In this document: one piece after another, positions 7,900 to 19,937 of the stretch
Layout: each line of letters begins with the position of its first letter
How positions within the stretch are numbered: the first letter of the stretch is position 1
Origin: Deltaproteobacteria bacterium
Lineage (GTDB): Bacteria; Myxococcota_A; Polyangia; Fen-1088
Length of the DNA stretch: 36,697 bases
Direction: 5' to 3'
Assembly: GCA_016935975.1 (NCBI GenBank)
Contig: JAFGPX010000300.1
Location: 1-36,697 of the forward strand
Notes under the pieces: model-generated
Seen by the model: only the letters and a program-made list of their open reading frames with translations
Told to the model about the DNA's origin: nothing
Database searches by the model: none
Translations under genes and position numbers: made by a program

Positions 7900-7947
7900 C
7901 GCGCCGGGGGCGCGCGTCGATCCGGCTCAGCCGACCCGCAAGGGTCG
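7900..7947 (+). promoter_or_regulatory. Two hairpins in the rpsA leader, one GNRA-capped
   Basis: CGCGCC-GGG-GGCGCG (7900-7914) is a 6-bp stem with a triloop. CGACCC-GCAA-GGGTCG (7932-7947) is a 6-bp stem closed by a GCAA tetraloop, a GNRA fold, ending 26 nt before the rpsA ATG. E. coli S1 represses its own mRNA through a structured leader; this leader may serve the same role, but the sequence is not a homolog that I recognise. Confidence 0.4.
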
Positions 7948-7973
7948 CGTTGCCTCGGAAACAAAGGATACTC

Positions 7974-9695
<1,722 letters not shown>

Positions 9696-9766
9696 GGGCG
9701 TGGCCGGCGCGGCCTGGCGCTGGCGAACACCTGCAAAGCCTACGCTTCGCCGCCTCCTGGGCGTCG

Positions 9767-9782
9767 CCGGTCCTCTGACCGG
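9767..9782. terminator. Hairpin between rpsA and the convergent hydrolase gene
   Basis: CCGGTC-CTCT-GACCGG is a perfect 6-bp stem with a 4-nt loop, 72 nt after the rpsA stop and 9 nt beyond the hydrolase stop. It could serve both convergent genes. Neither side has a T-run. Confidence 0.4.
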
Positions 9783-9790
9783 TATCGAGG

Positions 9791-10654
9791 CTAGATCGGT
9801 CCGTTGCCCATGGGGGCGAGCAACCACGCTGCAATGTCGGCCAGGACGTCATCGACCTCCGGTTCGAGGAACACCTCGTGGAAAAGACCGTCGTAGGTGC
9901 GCGTTTCCACCATGCTGCCGGCGGCTTTGGCGAATGCTTGGCTGGCATCGTTGGCCACGATGCGGTCCTCGCCGGCGAGCAGCAGCAGGGTAGGGAGCGC
10001 AAGCTCCGCTGCGCGGACACGAAGGCTGGCCTGGGCGCGCAGGGTGGCCATGAACCAACCGGCGCTGGCGACGTGGTGGACCAGGGGATCTTTGTGGAAA
10101 TTGGCCAAGACCACAGGATTGCGGGAGACATCCTCGGCACGCAGCCCGTTCGGCATGGTCAGAGTCGGAACCACCCGCGCCGCCACGTTGGCTGCGAATC
10201 GCTTGGGCGCGGGGACCTTCATCCTGAGCCTGAGCCACGGTGCCAGGAGCACGAGGGCGCGCGGCTTGTCGTCGCGGGTCTTGTCGAGCGCGTAGAGCAA
10301 GGCGATGACGCCCCCCAAGCTGTGGCCTAGCAAGGCCCAAGGCAGCTCGGGTTCTCGCTGCCTGGCCCACGCTGCGACGGCGGCGAGGTCGTCGAGGTAC
10401 TGAACGAAGCCGTCTACGTGACCGCGCCTGCCCGCCGAACGGCCATGGCCGCGGCAATCGAACTGGGTCACGGCGATGCCGTGGGCGGCGAAAGCTGCGC
10501 CGACATGCCGGTAGAGTCCGCAGTGTGCCGAAAAGCCATGCACCATGACGAGCGCGAGCCGCCGCCGGCCGCGGGGATGGTAGTATTCGACGTGCAAGTC
10601 AAGATCGGGCCGGGCCAACGAGCACTCGATATCGGGCTGCGCAGCAGCGGGCAT
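9791..10654 (-). CDS. Alpha/beta hydrolase, monoacylglycerol-lipase-like
   Basis: This 287-residue protein belongs to the serine aminopeptidase/Hydrolase_4 branch, which includes monoacylglycerol lipases and lysophospholipases. The N-terminal strand VMVHGFSAHCGLY supplies the HG oxyanion motif. FDCRGHGRSAG matches the family's D-x-R-G-H-G-x-S motif. The nucleophile is Ser112 in GHSLGG, the acid is probably Asp in LLLAGEDRIV, and the base is His in DGLFHEVF. No signal peptide is visible, so it is probably cytoplasmic or membrane-associated. The substrate cannot be read from sequence. I chose the ATG at 10654; upstream in-frame starts would run into the queE promoter. The gene diverges from queE and converges on rpsA. 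Confidence 0.88.
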   Translation of the reverse strand: MPAAAQPDIECSLARPDLDLHVEYYHPRGRRRLALVMVHGFSAHCGLYRHVGAAFAAHGIAVTQFDCRGHGRSAGRRGHVDGFVQYLDDLAAVAAWARQREPELPWALLGHSLGGVIALLYALDKTRDDKPRALVLLAPWLRLRMKVPAPKRFAANVAARVVPTLTMPNGLRAEDVSRNPVVLANFHKDPLVHHVASAGWFMATLRAQASLRVRAAELALPTLLLLAGEDRIVANDASQAFAKAAGSMVETRTYDGLFHEVFLEPEVDDVLADIAAWLLAPMGNGPI

Positions 10655-10670
10655 CGCCGTGGAAATACCA

Positions 10671-10699
10671 TGGACTGCGAGGCGCGCGCGAACCATAGT
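10671..10699 (+). promoter_or_regulatory. Candidate queE promoter
   Basis: TGGACT (10671-10676), a 17-bp spacer and CATAGT (10694-10699). The predicted leader would be only about 9 nt. It sits in the 60-bp gap shared with the divergent hydrolase gene. Confidence 0.3.
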
Positions 10700-10714
10700 G
10701 CGCTCACGGCAGCG

Positions 10715-11350
10715 ATGCGGATCTCGGAAATCTACGCCACCGTGCATGGCGAATCGCAGTACACCGGACTGCCTTGCGTCTTGGTCCGGACCACGGGTTG
10801 TGATTTGCGCTGCACGTACTGCGACACCACCTATGCCTTCGTTGGTGGCAAGGAGATGTCGCTCGATGCGATCGTCGCCGAGGTTGATCGTCTCGGCCTT
10901 GCCTTCGTTCTACTCACGGGCGGCGAGCCGATGTTGCAGCCGGAGACGCCCGGGCTGGCGAAACGCCTGCTGGCGGCGGGTAGGCGAGTGGCCGTCGAGA
11001 CCTCTGGGGCGCACGCGCTCGACGGCCTGCCCGCGGAGGTGATTCGGATCGTCGATGTGAAGACGCCATCTTCCGGCGAGTGCGAACGCATGCGCTGGGA
11101 GCTGTTGGACGAGCTGCGCACATGCGACGCCGCCAAGTTCGTGCTCTCGGACGAGGCCGACTATCGCTGGGCGGCAGGCCACGTGGCGCGGCTCGCTCTC
11201 GCGCGGCGGACCGAGGTTCTGTTTTCCCCCGTGCACGGACGCCTCGATGCGCGCGAGCTGGTCGCTTGGATTCTACGAGATCGTCTTCCCGTTCGCCTCA
11301 ACGTGCAGCTCCACAAGTACCTATGGGGGCCCGAAACCAGAGGCGTGTAG
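10715..11350 (+). CDS. queE: 7-carboxy-7-deazaguanine synthase QueE
   Basis: This 211-residue radical SAM enzyme converts 6-carboxy-tetrahydropterin to 7-carboxy-7-deazaguanine in the pathway to preQ0, preQ1 and queuosine of tRNA. The iron-sulfur motif C29-x3-C33-x2-C36 appears within TTGCDLRCTYCDT. The substrate motif GESQYTGLPCVLVR precedes it and LLTGGEPMLQ is the SAM-binding GGE motif. The C-terminal LNVQLHKYLWG is typical of the family. The ATG at 10715 starts the conserved MRISEIYATVHGES; upstream in-frame sequence is unconserved and overlaps the divergent hydrolase gene. queC, queD and tgt are not nearby. Confidence 0.96.
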   Translation: MRISEIYATVHGESQYTGLPCVLVRTTGCDLRCTYCDTTYAFVGGKEMSLDAIVAEVDRLGLAFVLLTGGEPMLQPETPGLAKRLLAAGRRVAVETSGAHALDGLPAEVIRIVDVKTPSSGECERMRWELLDELRTCDAAKFVLSDEADYRWAAGHVARLALARRTEVLFSPVHGRLDARELVAWILRDRLPVRLNVQLHKYLWGPETRGV

Positions 11351-11389
11351 TCGGTCCGGGCGGCGCTTCGCGGGGCGCTCACTTTCGGG

Positions 11390-11419
11390 TTGACTTGACT
11401 TCGGTGATCCTGCTAACGT
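11390..11419 (+). promoter_or_regulatory. Promoter of the TPR-rodZ-recO operon
   Basis: TTGACT (11390-11395), an 18-bp spacer and TAACGT (11414-11419) preceded by TGC as an extended -10. A second overlapping TTGACT lies at 11395-11400 but is only 13 bp from the -10 box. The predicted leader is about 25 nt. Confidence 0.5.
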
Positions 11420-11451
11420 CCGGCCGCGTCTCGCGGTCTAACCTATCGAGA

Positions 11452-12324
11452 ATGCTTGGAAAAGGTGACCAAACCAGTGCCAGTTTGAAAGGGCTATTCC
11501 TGACCATGGGTACTTGCATCGCGGTGCTGACGGCTCCGGGGTGCGCTACGCGCGCCAAGCGGGATCCTGATCAGTCGCAGGTGCGCTACCAGCTTGCGGT
11601 CGGGTACTTCCACAACCAGCGAGTCGAGGCCGCGATCGAGGAGCTGCAGCAGGCCATCGCCCTGGATCCGGAAAACGCCGAAGCCTACAACATGCTCGGC
11701 TTGGTCGCCCTCAAGCAGGCCTACGACTATGGAGCGCAGGCCGAAATCCACTCCTGCCTCGAAGGCGCCGACGAACGCTCGGTGCGCGCCGAGGAAAACC
11801 GGAAGTTGAGGGAAGCCGAGAGCCGGTTTCGCAAAGCCGTCGAGCTTCGTCCGAACTACGCGGAGGCGTGGAACAACATCTCCGTCGTCTCCCTGCTTCT
11901 GCGGCGATGGGACCAGGCCATCCTGGGCGCCGAGAACGCCCTCAAAGAGCCGACTTACGATGCCCCGGTTTTGGCGCGCGCCAACTTGGGTTGGGCCTAT
12001 TTTCACAAGAAGGACTTGCAGAACGCGTGGAAGGAGCTTCACGAATCGGTTTCGCGGGCGCCCGGGTTCTGCGTCGGGCGTTACCGTCTGGCCAAGGTCT
12101 ATCTCGAGCGTGGTGATGTCGAGCAGGCCGTCGACGCCCTCGATCCCCTCCTGGCCGACATCAAGCGCTGTCCGATTCAGGAAGCGTTCCTGCTTGGCGG
12201 CCTGCTCTACCAGAAACGCAAGGAATCGCAACGGGCGCGCGAGCTCTTTCAGACGTGCGTGGAGATGTCCCCTCGTAGCTGTGCGGCGGAAGAATGCCGG
12301 CGCTACGCGCAGTTGATCCAGTGA
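11452..12324 (+). CDS. TPR lipoprotein, PilF/PilW/Tgl-like (type IV pilus assembly)
   Basis: This 290-residue protein has a signal sequence with a lipobox-like APGC (Cys31), so it is probably an outer-membrane lipoprotein. It carries about six tetratricopeptide repeats. The first begins at VRYQLAVGYFHNQRVEAAIE; later ones read LRPNYAEAWNNI and ARANLGWAYFHKKDLQNAW. Four or five cysteines lie near the C-terminus, including CAAEECRR. In PilF/PilW and the myxobacterial Tgl, this architecture serves as the pilotin for assembly of the PilQ secretin. The next gene encodes a RodZ-type HTH protein, matching the pilF-rodZ adjacency of gammaproteobacteria; this context is my main reason for the pilotin call. 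The ATG at 11452 keeps a basic n-region; the ATG at 11506 would remove it. Confidence 0.75.
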   Translation: MLGKGDQTSASLKGLFLTMGTCIAVLTAPGCATRAKRDPDQSQVRYQLAVGYFHNQRVEAAIEELQQAIALDPENAEAYNMLGLVALKQAYDYGAQAEIHSCLEGADERSVRAEENRKLREAESRFRKAVELRPNYAEAWNNISVVSLLLRRWDQAILGAENALKEPTYDAPVLARANLGWAYFHKKDLQNAWKELHESVSRAPGFCVGRYRLAKVYLERGDVEQAVDALDPLLADIKRCPIQEAFLLGGLLYQKRKESQRARELFQTCVEMSPRSCAAEECRRYAQLIQ

Positions 12325-12339
12325 ACGAGGTTCTGGCGA

Positions 12340-12849
12340 ATGGAAACAGCAAACTTCGGCACATTTCTCAGGGAAGAACGCAAGAAGCGGCAGGTTTCGC
12401 TGACCGATCTCTCCCATTCGACCAAGCTGTCGGTTTCCTCGCTCAAGCTGATAGAAGCGGGGAATCTCGACGACCTGCCGCCTGACGTTTTCGTGCGAGG
12501 CTTCATCCGCGCCTACGCCAAGCGACTCGGCATCTCCAGCACCGAGCCGCTCGGATTGCTCGATCAGGTTCTGAACGAGCGCCGTCATGCCTCTTTGCCG
12601 CCGGTGGTTCTCGAAAGCCGGTACGAGCCCCAGCCCGCGCGCGAGCCCTCTATGCCAATCTATCCGCAGGTCGAGGATGAAGTGCTGCCCCCGCGCCGGG
12701 GCATCGGCCTCGCGGTCTTCGTCATCATCGTGCTTCTCATCGCCACCATCACTCTCTCGCTCTTCTTGCGCCAGCAACCACCATCCGGCGAAGGCCTCAG
12801 CCTCGAAGAAGGCGCCACCTCCCCACTGTCCGCCTCTCGCTCCGGCTGA
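12340..12849 (+). CDS. Short RodZ-like protein: HTH domain plus one membrane segment
   Basis: The 169-residue product has an N-terminal Xre/HTH_25 domain (about residues 5-70). Its RodZ signature is FGTFLREERKKRQVSL, then DLSHSTKLSVSSLKLIEAG and DVFVRGFIRAYAKRLGI. In RodZ this domain binds MreB filaments in the cytoplasm. A Pro-rich stretch leads to a single membrane helix at about residues 120-143, preceded by RR. Only about 25 residues follow in the periplasm, so the usual C-terminal DUF4115 beta domain is absent. GAGG lies 9 nt before the ATG. The gene starts 15 nt after the TPR lipoprotein and ends 18 nt before recO, so the three are probably one operon. It may link cell shape or polarity to pilus assembly; that is inference. 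Confidence 0.82.
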   Translation: METANFGTFLREERKKRQVSLTDLSHSTKLSVSSLKLIEAGNLDDLPPDVFVRGFIRAYAKRLGISSTEPLGLLDQVLNERRHASLPPVVLESRYEPQPAREPSMPIYPQVEDEVLPPRRGIGLAVFVIIVLLIATITLSLFLRQQPPSGEGLSLEEGATSPLSASRSG

Positions 12850-12867
12850 CGAGCCCCGCCTCGCGTC

Positions 12868-13626
12868 GTGGGGCATCTCATCCTTACTCCAGCGATCCTG
12901 CTGCGCCGGGTGGTCTACGGCGAAGCGGATTTGGTCGTCACCTTGCTGGGGCTCGAAACCGGGCGTGTGTCTGCGCTCGCGCGCGGCGCGCGCCGCAGCT
13001 CCAGGCGCTTTTCGGGCGGGCTCGGGCCGGCCTTGGCCGGGGATGCGAGGCTGCGCGATCGGCCCGGGGCCGACCTCATGGCGTTCGAGTCCTTCGAGGC
13101 GCGCGGTGATCGGGGAGGACTGGCAGGGGATCTGGCGAAAGCCGCCCACGCGGCCTACGCCGTCGAACTGTGCGATCGCTTGTGTCCGCCCCGGCAGCCG
13201 GAACGGGCGGTCTTCGTCTGGCTTGACGAATTCCTCGCGCGGCTGGAGGCGGGTACGGCCAGAGCCGAACGCCTGCGGGTTTTCGAGATCGGGCTTCTGC
13301 GCGCACTCGGCTTGGGGCCCTCCTTGGGCCGCTGCTTGGCGTGCGGGCGCGACGACTTGGGAGACGAGGAGGTGGGATGGCAGCCCGAGGCCGGGGGCGT
13401 GTTGTGCCGGCGCTGCGCCCGCGGCGCGGAGCGCATGAGCGCGGGCACCCGCCGGGCCCTGGCGAGCCTGGACCAAGCCACGCTCGCTGCCGCCGACGGC
13501 ATCACGCTCGACCGCGCGGTCGGGGCCGCTTGCCGCCGGGCCGTGCTCGCCTTGCTGCGCGAACACGTGCACGGGCCGATGCGTTCGCTCGATTTCATCG
13601 AAAAGATGTCGGGTGGGCAGCTGTGA
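12868..13626 (+). CDS. recO: DNA repair protein RecO
   Basis: The 252-residue product is RecO, which acts with RecR (and RecF) to load RecA onto SSB-coated single-stranded DNA during gap repair. The N-terminal OB-fold begins TPAILLRRVVYGEADLVVTL, with LARGARRSSRRFSGGL as the conserved basic segment. A helical middle region follows. The C-terminal zinc-finger-like motif is C-x2-C (CLAC) followed about 23 residues later by C-x2-C (CRRC). The end, HGPMRSLDFI, matches the typical RecO C-terminus. The start is GTG; no good Shine-Dalgarno is visible, so translation may be coupled to the preceding gene. It is the last gene of the TPR-rodZ-recO operon. Confidence 0.95.
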   Translation: MGHLILTPAILLRRVVYGEADLVVTLLGLETGRVSALARGARRSSRRFSGGLGPALAGDARLRDRPGADLMAFESFEARGDRGGLAGDLAKAAHAAYAVELCDRLCPPRQPERAVFVWLDEFLARLEAGTARAERLRVFEIGLLRALGLGPSLGRCLACGRDDLGDEEVGWQPEAGGVLCRRCARGAERMSAGTRRALASLDQATLAAADGITLDRAVGAACRRAVLALLREHVHGPMRSLDFIEKMSGGQL

Positions 13627-13635
13627 TGGGAAGCC

Positions 13636-13659
13636 CGGGAGGGTTTCCGAATCCTCCCG
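13636..13659 (+). terminator. Hairpin after recO
   Basis: CGGGAGG (13636-13642) and CCTCCCG (13653-13659) form a 7-bp stem with a 10-nt loop, 9 nt after the recO stop. It lacks a T-run. Its position makes it a likely terminator of the three-gene operon. Confidence 0.45.
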
Positions 13660-13724
13660 CGACGCTGCGCTGCCGGCAGGGGCGAGGGCCGGCGCGGCGA
13701 GGGCTCCGCACGCGTAGGTTCTCG

Positions 13725-13752
13725 TTGACTGCCGTCGTTGGATAGCTAGATT
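13725..13752 (+). promoter_or_regulatory. glyS promoter
   Basis: TTGACT (13725-13730), a 16-bp spacer and TAGATT (13747-13752). The -10 box ends 11 nt before the glyS ATG. No Shine-Dalgarno lies between them. Confidence 0.5.
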
Positions 13753-13763
13753 GCCGCCTCACC

Positions 13764-15395
13764 ATGCCAGCATCATCCCTCGACAGCATCGTCAGCCTGT
13801 GCAAACGCCGCGGCTTCGTCTTTCCGTCCTCGTCCGTCTACGGCGGCTTGGGCAGCACCTGGGACTACGGCCCGCTCGGCGTCGAGCTCAAGAACAACGT
13901 CAAGCGGGCCTGGTGGCGATCCGTGGTGCACGAGCGCGACAACATGGAAGGGCTCGACGCCGCCATCCTGATGAACCGCCTGGTATGGAAGTACTCGGGG
14001 CACGAGGCGACTTTTTCGGATCCCATGACCGACTGTCGGGCGTGCAAGGCGCGGCCGCGCGCGGACCACGTGTTCGCGGCCCAGAAGGGACGCGACCCCA
14101 AAGGCCTGCCCGAAATCAACGCCGCCATCGAGGCCAAGGAGCTCGCATGTCCCAAGTGCGGTTCCAAGGATCTGACCGCGGCGCGGCCCTTCAACCTGAT
14201 GTTCCGAACCTCGGTTGGCCCGGTCGATACCGGCGATGAGTCGGGTCTGGTCTACCTGCGCCCGGAGACGGCGCAAGGGATCTTCGTCAATTTCGGCAAT
14301 GTGCTCGATACCATGCGGCGCAAGTTGCCCTTCGGCATCGCCCAGGTCGGCAAGGCCTTCAGGAACGAGATCACTCCCGGCAACTTCACGTTCCGCACGC
14401 GCGAGTTCGAGCAGATGGAAATAGAGTACTTCGTGCGTCCCGGCGAGGACGAGGCCGCGCACGAGGGGTGGATCGCGGAGCGTACGAGCTGGTATCTCGC
14501 GCTCGGGATACGCAAAGAGAACCTGCGCGTGCGCGAGCAAGAAAGGCACGAACTCGCTCACTACGCAAAGCGTTGCGTGGACATCGAGTACCTCTTCCCG
14601 ATGGGCTGGAGCGAGCTCGAGGGCATCGCCAACCGGACCGACTTCGATCTGCGTTCGCACAGCCGTTCGGCCGACAACCCCGACGCAGTCGGCGAGTTGC
14701 GCTACTTCGACCAGGAGCAGAAGAAGCACATCGTTCCCTATGTCATCGAGCCCTCGGCGGGCGCCGATCGCGCCACGCTGGCCTTTCTGTGCGACGCCTA
14801 CGAGGACAGCCTGGTCAAGGAGCCGCCGGCCGAGGAGACCGCCAAGCTGCGCGAACTGGTCGAGAGCTTCGCCCGCTCCGTGGGGCGTCGCGAGGGTATG
14901 GCCGCGGAGAGCAAGCAACGCCTGGTGGCGACTGCGGAGGCCGTCGCGGCAGGACTGCCACAAACCTTGCCGCGGCTCATCGGCCTGATGGAGGACTCCG
15001 AGGCCGCCGCCTTCGAGGTCATGAAGAAGGTGCGCGGTGTGGGGGAGAAATTGGCCGACGAATACACGCGCACGGTGTTGCACCTAGATCCCCGTTTGGC
15101 GCCCCTGACCGTCGCGGTATTCCCTCTCAAGCGCAACGACCCCCGCCTGGTCGACATGGCGCGCGGCCTTCGGCGCACCCTGCAGAAGTCCGGGCTGCGC
15201 GCTGTCTACGACGACACTGGCGCCATCGGGAAGCTCTACCGGCGGCAGGACGAGATCGGGACGCCCTGGTGCGTCACAGTCGACTTCCAAAGTCTGGAGG
15301 ACCAGACGGTCACGGTTCGCGACCGGGACAGCATGCGGCAGGAGCGCGTTGGGGCCGCGGAACTGGCGCAAGCGCTCACGGCCCGTCTGGGATGA
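13764..15395 (+). CDS. glyS: Glycine--tRNA ligase, homodimeric (GRS1) type
   Basis: This 543-residue class II synthetase charges tRNA-Gly. It is the single-chain dimeric form, not the alpha2beta2 form of many Gammaproteobacteria. The N-terminus SLCKRRGFVFPSSSVYGG and WDYGPLGVELKNN are diagnostic. YLRPETAQGIFVNF and GIAQVGKAFRNEITP (motif 2) and GADRATLAFLCDAYED (motif 3) follow. Two C-x2-C pairs (CRAC, CPKC) bracket an insertion between motifs 1 and 2, as in other members. The anticodon-binding domain begins at LAPLTVAVFPL. Between motif 3 and that domain there is an extra segment of about 80 residues (about 352-435) rich in Ala, Glu and Arg that typical bacterial GlyRS (about 460 residues) lacks. 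The ATG at 13764 gives the normal N-terminus. No Shine-Dalgarno is visible. Confidence 0.97.
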   Translation: MPASSLDSIVSLCKRRGFVFPSSSVYGGLGSTWDYGPLGVELKNNVKRAWWRSVVHERDNMEGLDAAILMNRLVWKYSGHEATFSDPMTDCRACKARPRADHVFAAQKGRDPKGLPEINAAIEAKELACPKCGSKDLTAARPFNLMFRTSVGPVDTGDESGLVYLRPETAQGIFVNFGNVLDTMRRKLPFGIAQVGKAFRNEITPGNFTFRTREFEQMEIEYFVRPGEDEAAHEGWIAERTSWYLALGIRKENLRVREQERHELAHYAKRCVDIEYLFPMGWSELEGIANRTDFDLRSHSRSADNPDAVGELRYFDQEQKKHIVPYVIEPSAGADRATLAFLCDAYEDSLVKEPPAEETAKLRELVESFARSVGRREGMAAESKQRLVATAEAVAAGLPQTLPRLIGLMEDSEAAAFEVMKKVRGVGEKLADEYTRTVLHLDPRLAPLTVAVFPLKRNDPRLVDMARGLRRTLQKSGLRAVYDDTGAIGKLYRRQDEIGTPWCVTVDFQSLEDQTVTVRDRDSMRQERVGAAELAQALTARLG

Positions 15396-15442
15396 CCGCG
15401 CTCTAGGCTCGCAAGCAGCCGGATTTCGAGCAGTGGCGGGGC

Positions 15443-15471
15443 TTTCAATCCTCGCTGCACCCTGATAGAAA
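15443..15471 (+). promoter_or_regulatory. Candidate ppdK promoter
   Basis: TTTCAA (15443-15448), a 17-bp spacer and TAGAAA (15466-15471) preceded by TGA as an extended -10. The -10 box ends 11 nt before the ATG. There is no Shine-Dalgarno between them. Confidence 0.4.
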
Positions 15472-15482
15472 ACCCACCCACG

Positions 15483-18305
<2,823 letters not shown>

Positions 18306-18317
18306 AGACCAGTCACG

Positions 18318-18445
18318 TTGAACCACAGAGGGCACAGAGGGGACGGAGGCCGCAGAGAGAGGAAGAGCCAGGACGCGAATGCGGAGAAGCCTGGCTCTTC
18401 CGGACTCCGGGGTCCCTTCGCTCTCGGCGCCCCTGGGATGACGCT
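18318..18445. repeat. Composite intergenic repeat: CACAGAGG-type tandem, 12-bp inverted repeat, GGGATGAC motif
   Basis: The 132 bp after ppdK have three parts. First comes a purine-rich degenerate tandem around ACCACAGAGGGCACAGAGG (about 18320-18360). Second is a perfect 12-bp inverted repeat, GGAAGAGCCAGG (18361-18372) and CCTGGCTCTTCC (18390-18401), with a 17-nt loop. Third is a GC-rich stretch ending in GGGATGACGC (18435-18444), which recurs inverted at 5538-5547. CACAGAGG tandems of this type are, from memory, common between genes in deltaproteobacterial and related genomes. The hairpin could also terminate ppdK transcription. The start codon of the next gene lies inside the last motif. 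Confidence 0.6.
18361..18401 (+). terminator. Perfect 12-bp hairpin after ppdK
   Basis: The arms GGAAGAGCCAGG and CCTGGCTCTTCC are perfectly complementary around a 17-nt loop. This is the longest perfect inverted repeat I found between genes. It begins 55 nt after the ppdK stop. No T-run follows, so termination would need Rho or another factor. Confidence 0.4.
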
Positions 18446-19937
18446 CTATTGCCTCGTCGCCGCGTTTGCCGTGCTCGGCGAAGGATGCGACTTCGGTCAG
18501 AGCGGCATCGAGCCGCCCGTCGATCGCATCTTTCTGCCTGCCGCCATTGCGGCTGATCCGGACAGGGATCTCCTCTACGTCGTCAATTCCAACTCGGATC
18601 TGCGCTACAACGCTGGCACCGTCACCGTGGTCGACCTGAGCAGGGTGCGGGCCGTCCACGAGCAGGCCGCCGTCACGCCGTTCCCTCTGTGCAGCAAGAC
18701 GCGTTTCGCCCGCACCGAAACGGTGGCGGGGGACTACTGCTGCCGCGACCTCGTGGACAGCAACGTGACCAACTGCAGCGAACCGCAGTTCATCGGGGCC
18801 GAGAGCACCGTGTCGGTCGGCAGCTTCGGCACCGCAATCCAACTGCAGCGCTACGTGCGCGACGACGGCGTGGTGGTGCGACGGCTGTTCGTCGCGGTTC
18901 GTGCCGAGCCGTCCATCACCTATGCCGATGTCACCGTCGACGAAACCAGCGGCAAGGTGGCAGTCCGCTGCACGGGCCCGCACCAAGGCGGCCTTCCACA
19001 ACCGGCAGGCGCCTACTGCGACGACAACTGGAAGCTGCGCCGTCCATCCGGAGCCACCCCCGGGGCGTTGGTGCTTCCCGAGGAGCCGCACGCCCTCATG
19101 CTCGACGAGACGCTCGGTATCCTCTTCGTCGGGCATCTGACGGTAACCGCCAACGCCGAAGTCCAGGGCGGAGGAGTTACCTCGGTGGATGTCTGCAATC
19201 CACAAGACGACAGCCCCGTGCGCTTCGCCGGACTGGCTCGCACCACCTTCCTGCCGGCCACGCTTTCGCAAGCCGTGGCCGGGCTCTCTCCGGGCGATCC
19301 TGCCAATTCCGAGACAAGGCTCCATGCGACCGCGCGCTACTCGGCGGCCATCAGCGGGTTGGTGCTGAAGGAACGCGATGCCACGCGCATCGCCTGCTCT
19401 CGCGCCGCCCAGGAGCGCGATCTCACGCTGGTGCCGTCCGAGTCGTTCTACTCCCCGGCCTTCTTGCCCCGTGGCGCCGACATCCGCGGTATCTTGTTCT
19501 CGGGCGACGGTCGCACGGCCTACGTGCTGCACCGGAACGACACGGATTCGGCGGTCAATCCGGCCGCGCTCGTGGTTCTCGATCGGACCCGGCTGGCCGA
19601 CGGCAGCGCGGCCAACACGCCCACCGCCATTCTGGGGCTTTGTTCCGGTCCCACCGCCATGCAGATGCACGATGCCGGTCGCGGCGAACGCATCTACGTA
19701 ACCTGCTACGACGACGGGCAGATCTACGTCGTGGATCCCCGTGCGCTGGTGGTCGTCGCAGCCATCGACGCAGGGGCTGCTCCGGCCAGCCTCGTGTTCT
19801 CGCCGGCGGACCCTGGTTTCGCGTACCTCGCGAACTACGTCGACAGCCACCTCTCGGTCATCGATCTCAAACCCGGCAGTCCCACGGAGAATCATACCGT
19901 GCTACGCGTCGGGCTACCTCACGGGTACGGCGAATGA
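18438..19937 (+). CDS. Putative lipoprotein with YncE-like beta-propeller repeats, function unknown
   Basis: The 499-residue product begins with a hydrophobic segment ending in LGEGC (Cys17), a non-standard lipobox with Glu at -2. The body has propeller-like blades: DLLYVVNSNSDLRYNAG, LFVGHLTV, TAYVLHRNDTDSA, RIYVTCYDDGQIYVVDP and AYLANYVDSHLSVIDL. This pattern of Y-V...D/N-G-x-V-x-V-I/V-D is typical of YncE/NHL folds. Scattered Cys residues, including a CC pair, suggest disulfides and an exported location. The start is uncertain: the ATG at 18438 lies inside a repeat motif and lacks a Shine-Dalgarno, and the open frame extends to 18318 with an Arg-rich sequence derived from the repeat. The last 4 bp overlap the next gene (ATGA), so the two are translationally coupled. 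Confidence 0.75.
   Translation: MTLYCLVAAFAVLGEGCDFGQSGIEPPVDRIFLPAAIAADPDRDLLYVVNSNSDLRYNAGTVTVVDLSRVRAVHEQAAVTPFPLCSKTRFARTETVAGDYCCRDLVDSNVTNCSEPQFIGAESTVSVGSFGTAIQLQRYVRDDGVVVRRLFVAVRAEPSITYADVTVDETSGKVAVRCTGPHQGGLPQPAGAYCDDNWKLRRPSGATPGALVLPEEPHALMLDETLGILFVGHLTVTANAEVQGGGVTSVDVCNPQDDSPVRFAGLARTTFLPATLSQAVAGLSPGDPANSETRLHATARYSAAISGLVLKERDATRIACSRAAQERDLTLVPSESFYSPAFLPRGADIRGILFSGDGRTAYVLHRNDTDSAVNPAALVVLDRTRLADGSAANTPTAILGLCSGPTAMQMHDAGRGERIYVTCYDDGQIYVVDPRALVVVAAIDAGAAPASLVFSPADPGFAYLANYVDSHLSVIDLKPGSPTENHTVLRVGLPHGYGE

Noticed and set aside
6966-7964. Upstream extension of the parvulin-like frame
   Set aside because: It is antisense to cmk, and the signal peptide at the GTG (6965) marks the true start.
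11494-13572. 692-codon minus-strand frame under the TPR-rodZ-recO operon
   Set aside because: It is antisense to three recognised genes and has low-complexity composition.
18689-19933. 5' extension of the large lipoprotein frame
   Set aside because: It overlaps the preceding lipoprotein gene in another frame and is Arg-rich. The ATG at 19934 has a textbook lipoprotein signal.
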